From: Streptomyces caniscabiei
Lineage (GTDB): Bacteria; Actinomycetota; Actinomycetes; Streptomycetales; Streptomycetaceae
Assembly: GCF_014930365.1 (NCBI RefSeq)
Contig: NZ_JABXWI010000028.1
Span: 37,409 to 101,408, forward strand
Length of the DNA: 64,000 nucleotides
Direction of reading: 5' to 3'
A model generated the notes under the pieces. That model saw only the letters and a list, made by a program, of their open reading frames with translations. It did not search any database and was not told where the DNA came from. Shown in pieces: positions 26,289 through 35,334 of this stretch (position 1 is the first letter of the stretch; each line of letters starts with the position of its first letter). The position numbers were made by a program, and so were the translations under genes.

Positions 26289-29267
26289 CTACGCGTCGAT
26301 GCCGTTGGCTGCGTTCAGGATCTCGACGCTCTCGGGGTCCTTCGGCGCCGAGCGTCGGTACTGGGGGTGGCCGAGGTCCATCTGGAGCGCCGCGTGGAGC
26401 GGAGCGGGGTATCGGGTCCGATCTGACCAGGAGATGGCCTGGTGGCTGAGCCGGGCCGCGGCGACGGCCAGGATTTCCCGGTCGTAGCCTTTCCGCGTGT
26501 ACATGGGGGTGATCTCGCGCGTGGTCATGCTGTACCACGGCGAGTTCAGTTCGTTCTCCCTGCGCTCATCGGCGTTCTTCGACGCCTTGCCCGGGTCGGC
26601 ACGCCAGCGGGTCTTCCACTGTCCGTGGCGCTTCTTGCCGTAGTTGCGGGGCACGGTGAACAGGAACCAGGGGTGGCCTTCGGGCCGGTCCTCCGGGTAA
26701 TGTAGGTCGCTTGAGGTCTTGAGGGTGACGGTCTTGCCGTTCTTCTGTTTCTCGGTGACGGAGACCAGTCGCGGCATCTCTGCCTGCATGCAGTTCATCC
26801 GAAGGATGCTGACGGGGTTCCAGGAAAGAGGAAGCCCGGTTCCGGGAAGCCACAGGCGGGGGTCGTCGGTGTCCTTGCTGAGGCCCTGCTTCTTGTTCTG
26901 GAGGCCAGGCCATACGCGGCGGCATGCGTGGCCGTCGATCATCAGGGCATACGGGAGTCCGTCTAGTTCGTCGTGAAGGTCCTTGAGAGCCTCTTGGACG
27001 TCTTCGCCAGCCTGTGCCCAGCGCTGGAAATCGCTGTCCCCGTCCTCCGTGTGAAGGGGGTAGTTGGCGGCGTGAAAGTTGCTCTGTGCCAAAGCGTAGT
27101 GCTCCCACTCCGGGTGGATGTTGCTCCAGCCGAGCATGCGCCAGGGGCCGCCGGGTTCCCGGGAGGGGATGATCGCGCTGGCGCAGATGATCCTCTTTGG
27201 CTCGCCCTTGAACCTGCGATCGGTGGCCTGCTTGCGGATGTGGATACCGACGAACGCCATGCGGGGCAGCGGGTAGGGGTCGTCGTCAGGGTAAAGGGCT
27301 CGTTCGAAGCGGTCGTCCACGACTCCGCACGACCGGTAGAGATCCAGCAGGCCCATGTAGACGCGGTGGTCCTCAAAGGCCTTCTTGGGCCTCTTGACGA
27401 TGCTGAAGGTCTTGGTGAAGGGGTCGTACACGCGGCCGACGAGGAACTGGGACGGCACCGTGACCTTGGCCAGTTCGCGCACGACCTGGTGCTTGGCGTC
27501 GCTTTCCTCAAGGGCCTTCTTCACGTCGGCGGGCTTCATTCCCTCGTGCTCTTCGCCTCGCACGGGGATCTCGGTCTCGCACCAGGCGGCGAGAAGAACG
27601 CCGGGCTCCGCGAACCGGCTGGTGATCTTTTCTGTGTCCGAGGCCCGCTGGGTAGCGGGACCGTGTGCCAGAAGCTCCTCGGCGTTGCAGAAGACGGCCT
27701 CGATGCCAGGCGCGAGGGGGACGGATTCACCGTCGATGGGGTCGAGTTCGTCCGGGTCGAGGCCGTAGGGGTGGGCCATGCCGTGGATCATCCGCATCCG
27801 GGTCTCGTCCCGGTACCACAAGCACAGGATGCGCAGGGTCTTGTACCCGGCCGTCTCGATTGAGCGACGGATGCTCTCGGGCGAGGGCTTGCCGACGAGA
27901 TCGACGTACTCGCCGTTCTCCTTCTTCCGCGTCTTGTCCCTGCCCTCGGCGGAGGTGGCCGGCTCATGGGCTCGCTTGCCGAAGATGTTCCCCTTCGACT
28001 TCAGCTCAAGGGCGGACACCTTGTCACCAAGAGCACGACCGATGTGCTCCTGGAGCAGCGCCAGGTGGTGGGTGCCTGCGCCGGTGCCGACGGCGAAGGA
28101 GTCCGTCTTCGGCATCGTGGGCCGGATCGTTCCGGGCGGTGGCGTCAGGATGTCGATCCTTTTGCCGTTCTCGTCCCGGACGTTGAGCAGGCTTCGCTCG
28201 TGGGTGACGCGTTCCTCGATGGCGTTGAGCGAGGTCCTGTCGGCGTCCATCTTCGCCAGGATCTCCAAGGCGTGCCTGTTCGTCTGACGCAGGCCACGCC
28301 CGTCCAACGACAGGGAGAGCAGCGGCCGGTCCTTCCCCTGGTCCACCAGGACGGTGCTGGAGTGGATCACGGTGTTGTTGACACGGCGGATGTGCGCGTT
28401 CAGGTTCAGGACGGGGTTGGGCTCGGCCGTGTAGGTGGCCATCTTGACCGACAGGCGGGAGAGCGCGTACTGGACCTGCGCCCGGGTGGGGTTCTCAGGC
28501 CTGGCCTTGACCGCATCACCGAGGTCCACCGGATGGGCAAGACCGGCGAAGACCGGACCGATGGGGTTGTCCCATGCGATCAGATCACCGTTGCTGACAG
28601 GCCGGTAGTCCAACGATGCGACGTTCCCTGAGGGCTGCCAGTCGACGGTCCTATGCTTGGTCTCACCGTTCTTGCCCTCGTACTCTTCGAGGACCGGCTC
28701 CATCTCCCGGTCCTGGAACGACACGGAAGCCAGCTTCTTGGCGATGTGCCACCTCACCGCCTCGTAGGCCCAACTGTCGGGGCTGGCGGGCTTACCGTCG
28801 TCCTTGGGCAGGATGTTGTCGGCGAGGCTCAGGCGTTGGGGAATTGTGTCCGCGATGCGCTTGGCCAGGTCGGGGACGTCCCTCAAAGGGATCTCGTCCA
28901 CAGGAACCTTGCGGACGATTCCTTCCAGGTAGGCGAAGACATCCCTGAGGATCTCGGGCTTCACGGGGTTGAGCGTCACCATGAACGCCAGGTGCTTGTC
29001 CAGGTAGACATAACCGTCAGTGATCTGCTGGAGAACGGTGACGGCGATGGAGTACGGAACGAGGAACGGGTCTGATTCCTGTTCGTTCTTGATCCATTTG
29101 CTGTTCTGTGCGGCCGTACCCCTCAGATCCCTCCACGCCTTGCGTGTAGGCGAGTGATAGTCCCCGAAGTTCCAGACCATGGCGGTCATGCCGTGCAGGA
29201 GTTCCCTGGTGCACCTGATCGAGGTGGTGCGTGCGGTGAGATCCCGCTGGTTGTTGCTTCGCCCCAT
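26289..29267 (-). CDS. pPIWI-RE protein (prokaryotic PIWI-like), 992 aa
   Basis: The large third gene of a pPIWI-RE island. The C-terminal PIWI/RNase-H-like region is recognised by LPYALMIDGHACRRVWPGLQ at about 773-792 (D-x(4)-R-x-W-P-G-L-x-N, the region of the family's conserved Arg), then NCMQAEMPRLVSV, SPWYSMTTREI and the terminal ARLSHQAISWSDRTRYPAPLH. The N-terminal about 450 residues fit the family's module-N region (ARTTSIRCTRELLHGM, NAHIRRVNNTVIHSSTVL). By family knowledge (Burroughs, Iyer and Aravind) it is proposed to bind guide or target nucleic acid against invading DNA. It follows the helicase by 93 bases. Confidence 0.85.
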   Translation of the reverse strand: MGRSNNQRDLTARTTSIRCTRELLHGMTAMVWNFGDYHSPTRKAWRDLRGTAAQNSKWIKNEQESDPFLVPYSIAVTVLQQITDGYVYLDKHLAFMVTLNPVKPEILRDVFAYLEGIVRKVPVDEIPLRDVPDLAKRIADTIPQRLSLADNILPKDDGKPASPDSWAYEAVRWHIAKKLASVSFQDREMEPVLEEYEGKNGETKHRTVDWQPSGNVASLDYRPVSNGDLIAWDNPIGPVFAGLAHPVDLGDAVKARPENPTRAQVQYALSRLSVKMATYTAEPNPVLNLNAHIRRVNNTVIHSSTVLVDQGKDRPLLSLSLDGRGLRQTNRHALEILAKMDADRTSLNAIEERVTHERSLLNVRDENGKRIDILTPPPGTIRPTMPKTDSFAVGTGAGTHHLALLQEHIGRALGDKVSALELKSKGNIFGKRAHEPATSAEGRDKTRKKENGEYVDLVGKPSPESIRRSIETAGYKTLRILCLWYRDETRMRMIHGMAHPYGLDPDELDPIDGESVPLAPGIEAVFCNAEELLAHGPATQRASDTEKITSRFAEPGVLLAAWCETEIPVRGEEHEGMKPADVKKALEESDAKHQVVRELAKVTVPSQFLVGRVYDPFTKTFSIVKRPKKAFEDHRVYMGLLDLYRSCGVVDDRFERALYPDDDPYPLPRMAFVGIHIRKQATDRRFKGEPKRIICASAIIPSREPGGPWRMLGWSNIHPEWEHYALAQSNFHAANYPLHTEDGDSDFQRWAQAGEDVQEALKDLHDELDGLPYALMIDGHACRRVWPGLQNKKQGLSKDTDDPRLWLPGTGLPLSWNPVSILRMNCMQAEMPRLVSVTEKQKNGKTVTLKTSSDLHYPEDRPEGHPWFLFTVPRNYGKKRHGQWKTRWRADPGKASKNADERRENELNSPWYSMTTREITPMYTRKGYDREILAVAAARLSHQAISWSDRTRYPAPLHAALQMDLGHPQYRRSAPKDPESVEILNAANGIDA

Positions 29268-29360
29268 TGGGCGTTACCTCGTCTTTCTGGTTTCTCTCCC
29301 CGGGCAGAGGGAAGCGGTCGCAACTCCGTCTCGAAAAGGCGGAGACTGGCAGTGGGTGGT

Positions 29361-32300
29361 TCAAATCATGTCGCGGTCGAGACCCGCATAGGTCAGGAAT
29401 GCCTGAAGTGCTTGACCGTAGAGCTCGTTCATGATCTCGAGCTGCTCTGGATTCCAGTCGGCGTAGATCTGTTTGATGATCGTGGCCAGGTCCGAACTGA
29501 ACTTCTTGTCGTGGATGGAGTGGTCCACGATGTGGAGGGTCATGTCGGTCTCGCCACGGCGGGCTCGGCCGGCGAGTTGGATGAGCAGCACGAGCATGCC
29601 TGCCACGAGCTCCTTGCGGAGGTCGTGGTCCATGTTGGAGAACCGGGCCGGCGAACGAAGGATCTTGGACAGCTGCTTCCATGAGGCTTCGCTGGCCTTC
29701 TGCAGGACTGGAAGGGGCTCATCACAACCCTCTACGGGAAGGGTGTTGACTCCGGCGGCGTTGACGCTCGCATGCATCCAGTCGGTGTCCTCGATGCTAA
29801 GCACGGGGCGAACGCACAGGTAGATGTCGCGGACCGCCGAGCGGGTACCGACCACGATGTTCAGGCCTCGCCCGATGACGGCGAGAGGGGCGATCAGGAT
29901 CTCGCCGCGGCCAGGGAACTCCTTCAGCTCCTCCCGGACCATCCTGTCCACGTGGGCGGGGAGATGCTCCTCGTAGTTCTGCTTCTCCGGTTTCTTCACC
30001 AGCAGGCAGACCCGGTGATTCAGGCCGTCGGCCTGCGCCACCCCCGATGCGAGGTAGGCGGCCTGCTCGTAGGAGTTGACTGCGAGGATGACGCGGGCCC
30101 GCTCCGGTTCCTGCTTCTCCAGTCGGACGAGGCGCTTGGCAAGTTGCTGCTCGTACAGGCCCCTACCGAGGTCGCGGAGAGCGTTGGGTTTCAGTTCGGG
30201 CGGGAGTCCTCCGATCCTCATGGCGTCGCCGTTGCGGCCTCGAACCGGGGTGGGGACGGTGACGATGGACTCGGGGCGGGTGTCGGGCAGCCACCAGCGC
30301 ACGGGGGCATGGATGTGCTCCTGTACGGCCTGAGGAAGGTAGGCGGTCGCGGACAGGCCCATGACCGGTCGCTGCACTCCGGCAGTCAGCAGGGCGGTGA
30401 GGCCGCCGAGTTCGGAGACGAAGGTGTGCGGGTCGCCACCGAAGGAACGGGAGAGGAGTTCCGCCTCCTTCTCCTTGTTGTCCATTCCCTTCACCTGGTA
30501 GCCGTGGATGGACCGGCCCAGCATCGCCAGGGGGTAAAGGGTGGCAACCGTACTGCTGCGCATGGTTTCGAGGATCTTGCGGACTGACCCGAGGTCCAGG
30601 TAACGCAGGGTCTGTGCCCGCTCGCGCAGACTGTCCAGCGCAGCGTCGAGTTCCCGGAGCACAGTACGAGTGACCAGTAGGTTCACCACCGCTGACCGCT
30701 TGTACGCATCCGGCACGATGCCTGCCAGGAGCTTGCGCATCTCCTCGCGCGTGTCGGTGAGATGGTCTTGGCCCCGCTGGGCGGTAAGCACTGTCAGGGC
30801 TGTCTGGACGGCCTCCCAGTCGGCTCCCTCGGGGAGTTCGGTCTCCTCATAAAACTCGGACTCATGCCGGTGGGCGGGCATGACCTCTTCGAGAAGGGCG
30901 AAGAGGTCCGGGGGGATGTCCTCGCCGGCCGTCTGGTCGGGGAAGAGGAGCTGGAGGATTTCGCGGTCCCGGGAGCGGGCCAGGCGCCAGCCGGTGTTGT
31001 CGCGGCTGGCTCCGTCGGGGTTGTCCGTCTCGTTGCCCGGGTTCAGCTTCAACCCGCTGCCGGAGCAGAGCCACAGCAGCAGCATCTCGGCCATCAGGCG
31101 GGCGTGGCTGACCGGAGACACCAGGTCCATCTCGTGGACGATGGGAAGGTTCTTGGCGTCCTGGTCGATCTCCCGAAGAGCAGTCGTCCGCTTCCGAGAC
31201 GCCAAGGTGATCTCCGAGGTGCAGCGGCTGACGGCGGCCGTCTGGAAGGCGTCGATCTCGTCGATCAGCATCACGTCGCAGGCCCTCAGCGTCATCTCCA
31301 GCACGCTCATGCCCCTCGTACCGCGTGCCTTGCCACGGAACTCCTGCCCGTCCAGCACGACACCGATGCGGGTACGGCCTTCCAGCAGGTTCGCGTGGTT
31401 GGTGACGACCACGGCCGCGTCGGCTGCCCGGTAGAACTGCTGGAACTTGCCGCACACAGGGGCGAAGGAGCAGGTGTGCCGGGTGGATCCGGTGGCGGCG
31501 GAGGTCAGCGACGTGCAATTCTCCTCGCCGTGCGGGTACAGGTTCGGTGGGTCCATGAGGGCCCGCTGCGCGCAGCCGGCCGACAGGAGCCCGATGTCGG
31601 TCCTGGCACGACGATCCCACTGATCGATCTGGGTGGAGGGGCTGAGGGCGGCGTAGTCCATGGCCCGGCGGTACATGCTCGTCGGCGACATCAGCGGAGT
31701 GCAGTGAGCGGGCTCGGGGAGATGTCTCTCCCTGTGCAGGTAAGCCAGGTCGTTGTTGATGTCCCAGGCCATGTCGAGGGTTGCGCGGACGTCGGTGACC
31801 GCGAGGGCGATCCGGACGTCGTTCAGCGCCGCCCAGGACGCCATGACCCGCACCAGGACCGTCTTGCCGCTTCCCGTCGGGGCGTTGAGGACCTGGAGGT
31901 CCCCCGAGGACAGGTCGAGTTCCGTCAGCGCGCCGTCGGTGGTCTTCATGCCCTTGAAGAAGCGCTTCAGGGTCTTGTGGAGGTAGGCGACGCTCTTGTC
32001 CCGGCCGCTGAGGATCTTGGCAACCTTCAGGAGTCCCTTCACCGTCGGTGCCACACGGTCGCGCTGCGGACGAGTCCTCACCTGTGGCAGAGCCTCGTGA
32101 CCGGGCGCTTCAAGGAAGCCGGGGGTCTCCTGGATGTAGATGTCACGGCTGGTCGTGCCGTGCTCCTTGCCCAGGTAGGCGGTTCTCGTCCTATGCGTGC
32201 CGGGACCGACGAACGCCTGCGCCTTGGGGCGCTTGCCGAAGGTGAAGAAGGGGCCGACAACACGCCGCGCATAGTCGAGGCAGTTCCCTCCCACCCGGGG

Positions 32301-32660
32301 AATCACGGCATCGGCCGTTTCGGGTTCCCTGGTCGGCAGTCGCAGCGAACCACCTGTCCTGTCGGCCATGTCGGCATCGGGAGCGAAGGCTCCGAGCAAC
32401 GCGAGGGCCGCCGCCTTGAGCTTCTTCGGGTCCGTCCACTCCGGCGACATCAGGACCATCACCTGACGGATGACGTTCCTCTCGGCCACCGGCAGCCTCG
32501 CCCATTCCGACCACGCCCGCGGCTTGCGGTGGGCGAAGAAGGAAGCCTCTTCGAAGCCGGCCAGCACCCGGCCCTCGTCGTCCTTGCGCGGAAAGTAGTG
32601 CGCCGCCAGTGCAAGTGCCCCCGCCAGGCCGGCTTCCCGACCCGTCATCTCCCCGCTCAC
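29361..32660 (-). CDS. DinG-like superfamily 2 helicase of the pPIWI-RE island
   Basis: The 1099-aa helicase shows Walker A LNAPTGSGKTVLVR at about 260-272, DEAH-type box VMLIDEIDAF at about 463-472 and motif VI IQLAGRARRGETD at about 1027. Between Walker A and the DE box are spaced Cys (A-G-C-A-Q, E-N-C, H-T-C-S-F-A-P-V-C), suggesting the iron-sulphur cluster of XPD/DinG enzymes. Family members unwind DNA 5'-3' and can remove R-loops. GTG 32660 overlaps the stop of the REase gene (GTGA), so the two are translated together. Confidence 0.85.
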   Translation of the reverse strand: MSGEMTGREAGLAGALALAAHYFPRKDDEGRVLAGFEEASFFAHRKPRAWSEWARLPVAERNVIRQVMVLMSPEWTDPKKLKAAALALLGAFAPDADMADRTGGSLRLPTREPETADAVIPRVGGNCLDYARRVVGPFFTFGKRPKAQAFVGPGTHRTRTAYLGKEHGTTSRDIYIQETPGFLEAPGHEALPQVRTRPQRDRVAPTVKGLLKVAKILSGRDKSVAYLHKTLKRFFKGMKTTDGALTELDLSSGDLQVLNAPTGSGKTVLVRVMASWAALNDVRIALAVTDVRATLDMAWDINNDLAYLHRERHLPEPAHCTPLMSPTSMYRRAMDYAALSPSTQIDQWDRRARTDIGLLSAGCAQRALMDPPNLYPHGEENCTSLTSAATGSTRHTCSFAPVCGKFQQFYRAADAAVVVTNHANLLEGRTRIGVVLDGQEFRGKARGTRGMSVLEMTLRACDVMLIDEIDAFQTAAVSRCTSEITLASRKRTTALREIDQDAKNLPIVHEMDLVSPVSHARLMAEMLLLWLCSGSGLKLNPGNETDNPDGASRDNTGWRLARSRDREILQLLFPDQTAGEDIPPDLFALLEEVMPAHRHESEFYEETELPEGADWEAVQTALTVLTAQRGQDHLTDTREEMRKLLAGIVPDAYKRSAVVNLLVTRTVLRELDAALDSLRERAQTLRYLDLGSVRKILETMRSSTVATLYPLAMLGRSIHGYQVKGMDNKEKEAELLSRSFGGDPHTFVSELGGLTALLTAGVQRPVMGLSATAYLPQAVQEHIHAPVRWWLPDTRPESIVTVPTPVRGRNGDAMRIGGLPPELKPNALRDLGRGLYEQQLAKRLVRLEKQEPERARVILAVNSYEQAAYLASGVAQADGLNHRVCLLVKKPEKQNYEEHLPAHVDRMVREELKEFPGRGEILIAPLAVIGRGLNIVVGTRSAVRDIYLCVRPVLSIEDTDWMHASVNAAGVNTLPVEGCDEPLPVLQKASEASWKQLSKILRSPARFSNMDHDLRKELVAGMLVLLIQLAGRARRGETDMTLHIVDHSIHDKKFSSDLATIIKQIYADWNPEQLEIMNELYGQALQAFLTYAGLDRDMI

Positions 32661-33910
32661 GCCCGACCCTCCTTGACTCCCGTGATGACCATCTCGACGT
32701 AGTCGGTAGCGGTCATCGCCGCCTTCATCCCGTGCATGCGGCACACCATGTCGAGCTGGGCCACCTGCTCCTGGCGGTGGTCGGGCACCACCAGGTACTC
32801 CGCTCCTCCTCGGTCACCACCGTCCATGTGGAGTTTGCTGACCAGGTGGTTCACCCACGTGTAGTCCTTGAAGTCGGCAGGGAACGCCGGTTTCTCGCTG
32901 TCCGGTTGGGTGATCCAGTGATCGCACTGGTCTCCGTTGGGCCACAGGTGTGACGTCCAGGCCGTGCCTTCAAGGTCCGCTGAGACAGCACGGTGAAGAG
33001 CGAGTTCAGGCAGGCCAGGGACGACGGTGTAGCGCCACACCGGCCGCACCAACGCCACGTACTCCTCGACCGGCTGAGCCTCCGGCAGCTGCGGAACAGC
33101 CCCGGTCCACAGTGCAGCGAAGCGTCCGGACGGGACTCTGCACCCAAACGTCGGACTCAGGGTGGGTGCCGACTTCTTCCGAGTGGTCACGACGAACTCG
33201 TAGGACGCCCCGGTCTCTTCGTGCCAGGGGTACAGACACCGCACCCTGCCCTGGATGCGTGCACCGGAACGGGTGGCTGCCACCTTCATCGGCCACTTGC
33301 AGGCGGGACAAGGCCACCACCAACCGTTGTACTGCGCGTATTGGGAGATCGGCTTGTAGAAGTCGTTCGCCCGGGACGGCAGCTTGAGGTCAGGGAGGCT
33401 TCCCTTCGGGACCGTCGGGTTCTCCACCAGCGTGGTGCGGTGCCTCTCGTAGAAGGGGCCTTTGATCGCGCTGAAGACGGCTTCCTGGCTGTACTCGTCA
33501 TCCAGCTTGGGTTTCGTCACCTGGCCGCTGAACTTGCCGACCTTCTGGGCGGCCCGCATGACGCGCTGGGCTTCGTGCCGGAAGTCGAACCCGTCCTCGG
33601 TGGCGACTCCCTCACTGTCCATCAGCCGCACGCCGGCGAGAGCCCGGGTGTCGATCCAGTCCGGCAGCAGCCCCTCCAGGGAGCCTGCCCGGTCACCGGT
33701 GAGCCTCCCCAGCAGTTCCTCGAAGCGGATCAGATGCCCGGGGCCGCACGCCGCCATCAGGATCCCGTGGGCCTCGATGAGCCGGTCCAGACGCTTCGGG
33801 CCGTCCAGCTCCTCGCTGGCCATCGCGTGCTCACACACGGCGAACGCCTTGACGATTTCCAGCAGGGCATGTGTCTGCTGAATGCCTGTCGTGTCATCAG
33901 CTTGCTTCAC
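32657..33910 (-). CDS. REase/Z-type protein of the pPIWI-RE island, 417 aa
   Basis: The middle holds a zinc-ribbon-like part (W-W-P-C-P-A-C at about 201, RVRCLYPWH at about 222). The C-terminal region has N-G-D-Q-C-D-H-W-I, then KPAFPADFKDYTWVNHLVSKLH at about 340-360, a D-x(n)-D-x-K pattern fitting the PD-(D/E)XK REase associated with pPIWI-RE. The order REase, helicase, pPIWI-RE on one strand is the known three-gene island. The N-terminal region is the family's uncharacterised helical part. Confidence 0.75.
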   Translation of the reverse strand: MKQADDTTGIQQTHALLEIVKAFAVCEHAMASEELDGPKRLDRLIEAHGILMAACGPGHLIRFEELLGRLTGDRAGSLEGLLPDWIDTRALAGVRLMDSEGVATEDGFDFRHEAQRVMRAAQKVGKFSGQVTKPKLDDEYSQEAVFSAIKGPFYERHRTTLVENPTVPKGSLPDLKLPSRANDFYKPISQYAQYNGWWWPCPACKWPMKVAATRSGARIQGRVRCLYPWHEETGASYEFVVTTRKKSAPTLSPTFGCRVPSGRFAALWTGAVPQLPEAQPVEEYVALVRPVWRYTVVPGLPELALHRAVSADLEGTAWTSHLWPNGDQCDHWITQPDSEKPAFPADFKDYTWVNHLVSKLHMDGGDRGGAEYLVVPDHRQEQVAQLDMVCRMHGMKAAMTATDYVEMVITGVKEGRA

Positions 33911-33961
33911 GAGCCGGAACCCTACGACAGGGCACTGACAGTGGCCCTTCCCCCGAAGACC

Positions 33962-35188
33962 TTAATCGAAAACATCTTCGAGCCCCTGGGTGTCGATACC
34001 GGGGTACAGGGCACGGTAGGCGTCGAGGTGGTCGGTGATGTGGCGCCGACCGGAGTCGGTGAGAAGCCACCGGTACGGCCCGTGGGCCACTCCGTCCGGG
34101 TGCCGAAGGACGATGAAGCCCCTGCTCGGGGTACGCCCGTCGGGGCTCTGCCCCACCGCGAGGTAGTGCGGTCCACGTCCGGCGAGACTGCCGTCCACTC
34201 CCTGTGCCCCAGCGCGTGCGACACGGACCATGATCTTCCACAACCACGGCGACAGTAGCGGCGCCGGCGGTCCGGCTTCGCGGGAGACACCCAGCGCTGT
34301 GCGGGTCACCGCCCTGCCACGCCGGGTCATTTCAACCCTGGTGCGGGGCACGTCCCCCAGTCCGTCGAGATGTACCCGGTCCCGGTACACGCGGATCAGG
34401 CCCCGTCGTTCCAGAGCGGCCACAGAAGACCCGGCTCCCGGATCATGCACCCCGGCCTCGCGCAGCCGCTCCTGAATGCGGGTGTAGCCGACGACGTCGG
34501 ACGGGACGGAGAGGGCGAGTGTCATGCGCCGCCACTCGACTGCTGGCTGGCGCCGCGCTCCCGCGTAGCGGTTCTGCCGCTGCTCCGCCTCGGCCTCCTG
34601 GTCCTGCTGGAAGATGCAGGTCAGGTAGGTGCGCTGTCGATCGTTGAGAGCCTGCCAGGCGGTCATCGCCTCCTCGGACGGCCGTCGCGGCTGTCGCTCG
34701 GGAAGTACCGGGAGGGGGTCCTCCGGGCGGCTGCGGTGCCAGGCGTCCATCACCACCCGGACGGGAACCCCGTAGACCTGGGCCAGCATGCACGCCACCT
34801 GCCCCAGGGATTCGGGCGAGCGCCACATCCAGCCGCGTACGTGACGGCCGCGTTCCAGGTCCCGGATCTTCTCGGCGCTGAGATGCAGACCCTGTGCGCC
34901 CCGCTTACGCCGCAGAACTGAGGCGGTCTCTTCCGTGCTGATGCCCGCGACACGGCGCAGGTCCGCGAGAGTCTCGGTGCCTGGCTCGTTGCCCGTCAAC
35001 TCCCGAGCATCACAGCGCAAGACCTCCAGCAGCCGTCCGAAAGCCCGGTCGCCTACGGCCCGTGCTCCCGTCTCCCAGTGGCGCACGGCACGTGACGTGA
35101 CACCGACGGCCGCAGCGAGCTCTTCCACGCTCATGTCCCTGAACAGTCGCTGGCGTACCAGGGCCTGGGGGGAGATGGACTGCGCCAT
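33962..35188 (-). CDS. Double-HTH regulator heading the pPIWI-RE operon
   Basis: A 408-aa protein from ATG 35188; the frame stays open upstream but is not coding-like. The first XRE-type HTH (about 10-60) is RDMSVEELAAAVGVTSRAVRHWETGARA. A second (about 72-125) is TLADLRRVAGISTEETASVLRRKRG...SAEKIRDLERG. A later winged-helix pair (YTRIQERLREAGVHD...SSVAALERRGLIRVYRDRVHL; HGPYRWLLTDSGRRHI) may be a sensor/DNA module. Only 51 bases separate it from the REase gene, so it probably controls the island as its first gene, through the palindrome at its start (inference). Confidence 0.75.
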   Translation of the reverse strand: MAQSISPQALVRQRLFRDMSVEELAAAVGVTSRAVRHWETGARAVGDRAFGRLLEVLRCDARELTGNEPGTETLADLRRVAGISTEETASVLRRKRGAQGLHLSAEKIRDLERGRHVRGWMWRSPESLGQVACMLAQVYGVPVRVVMDAWHRSRPEDPLPVLPERQPRRPSEEAMTAWQALNDRQRTYLTCIFQQDQEAEAEQRQNRYAGARRQPAVEWRRMTLALSVPSDVVGYTRIQERLREAGVHDPGAGSSVAALERRGLIRVYRDRVHLDGLGDVPRTRVEMTRRGRAVTRTALGVSREAGPPAPLLSPWLWKIMVRVARAGAQGVDGSLAGRGPHYLAVGQSPDGRTPSRGFIVLRHPDGVAHGPYRWLLTDSGRRHITDHLDAYRALYPGIDTQGLEDVFD

Positions 35189-35202
35189 GCCCCTAGCAAA
35201 TC

Positions 35203-35221
35203 GCAGTGAACAGTTCACTGC
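35203..35221. promoter_or_regulatory. Perfect 19-bp palindrome, likely operator
   Basis: GCAGTGAAC-A-GTTCACTGC, perfect over 9 bp on each side of a central A, ends 14 bases from the ATG of the double-HTH regulator. It would overlap the promoter or transcript start of the pPIWI-RE operon, which suits autoregulation by that protein. Confidence 0.75.
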
Positions 35222-35334
35222 AACTGATTTCTCGTCCGGGCTGCCAGCAGAGCCGCTGCACCAGACGCCTGAAGACGTATGCGTTCGCCGTCGATCAACC
35301 CGACCTCGCGGAACTCTCCATCCGCACCGCGTGC

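Noticed and set aside
30762..32702. 646-codon open frame on the plus strand
   Set aside because: It is antisense to the helicase with intact Walker and motif VI residues; the translation is compositionally a shadow.
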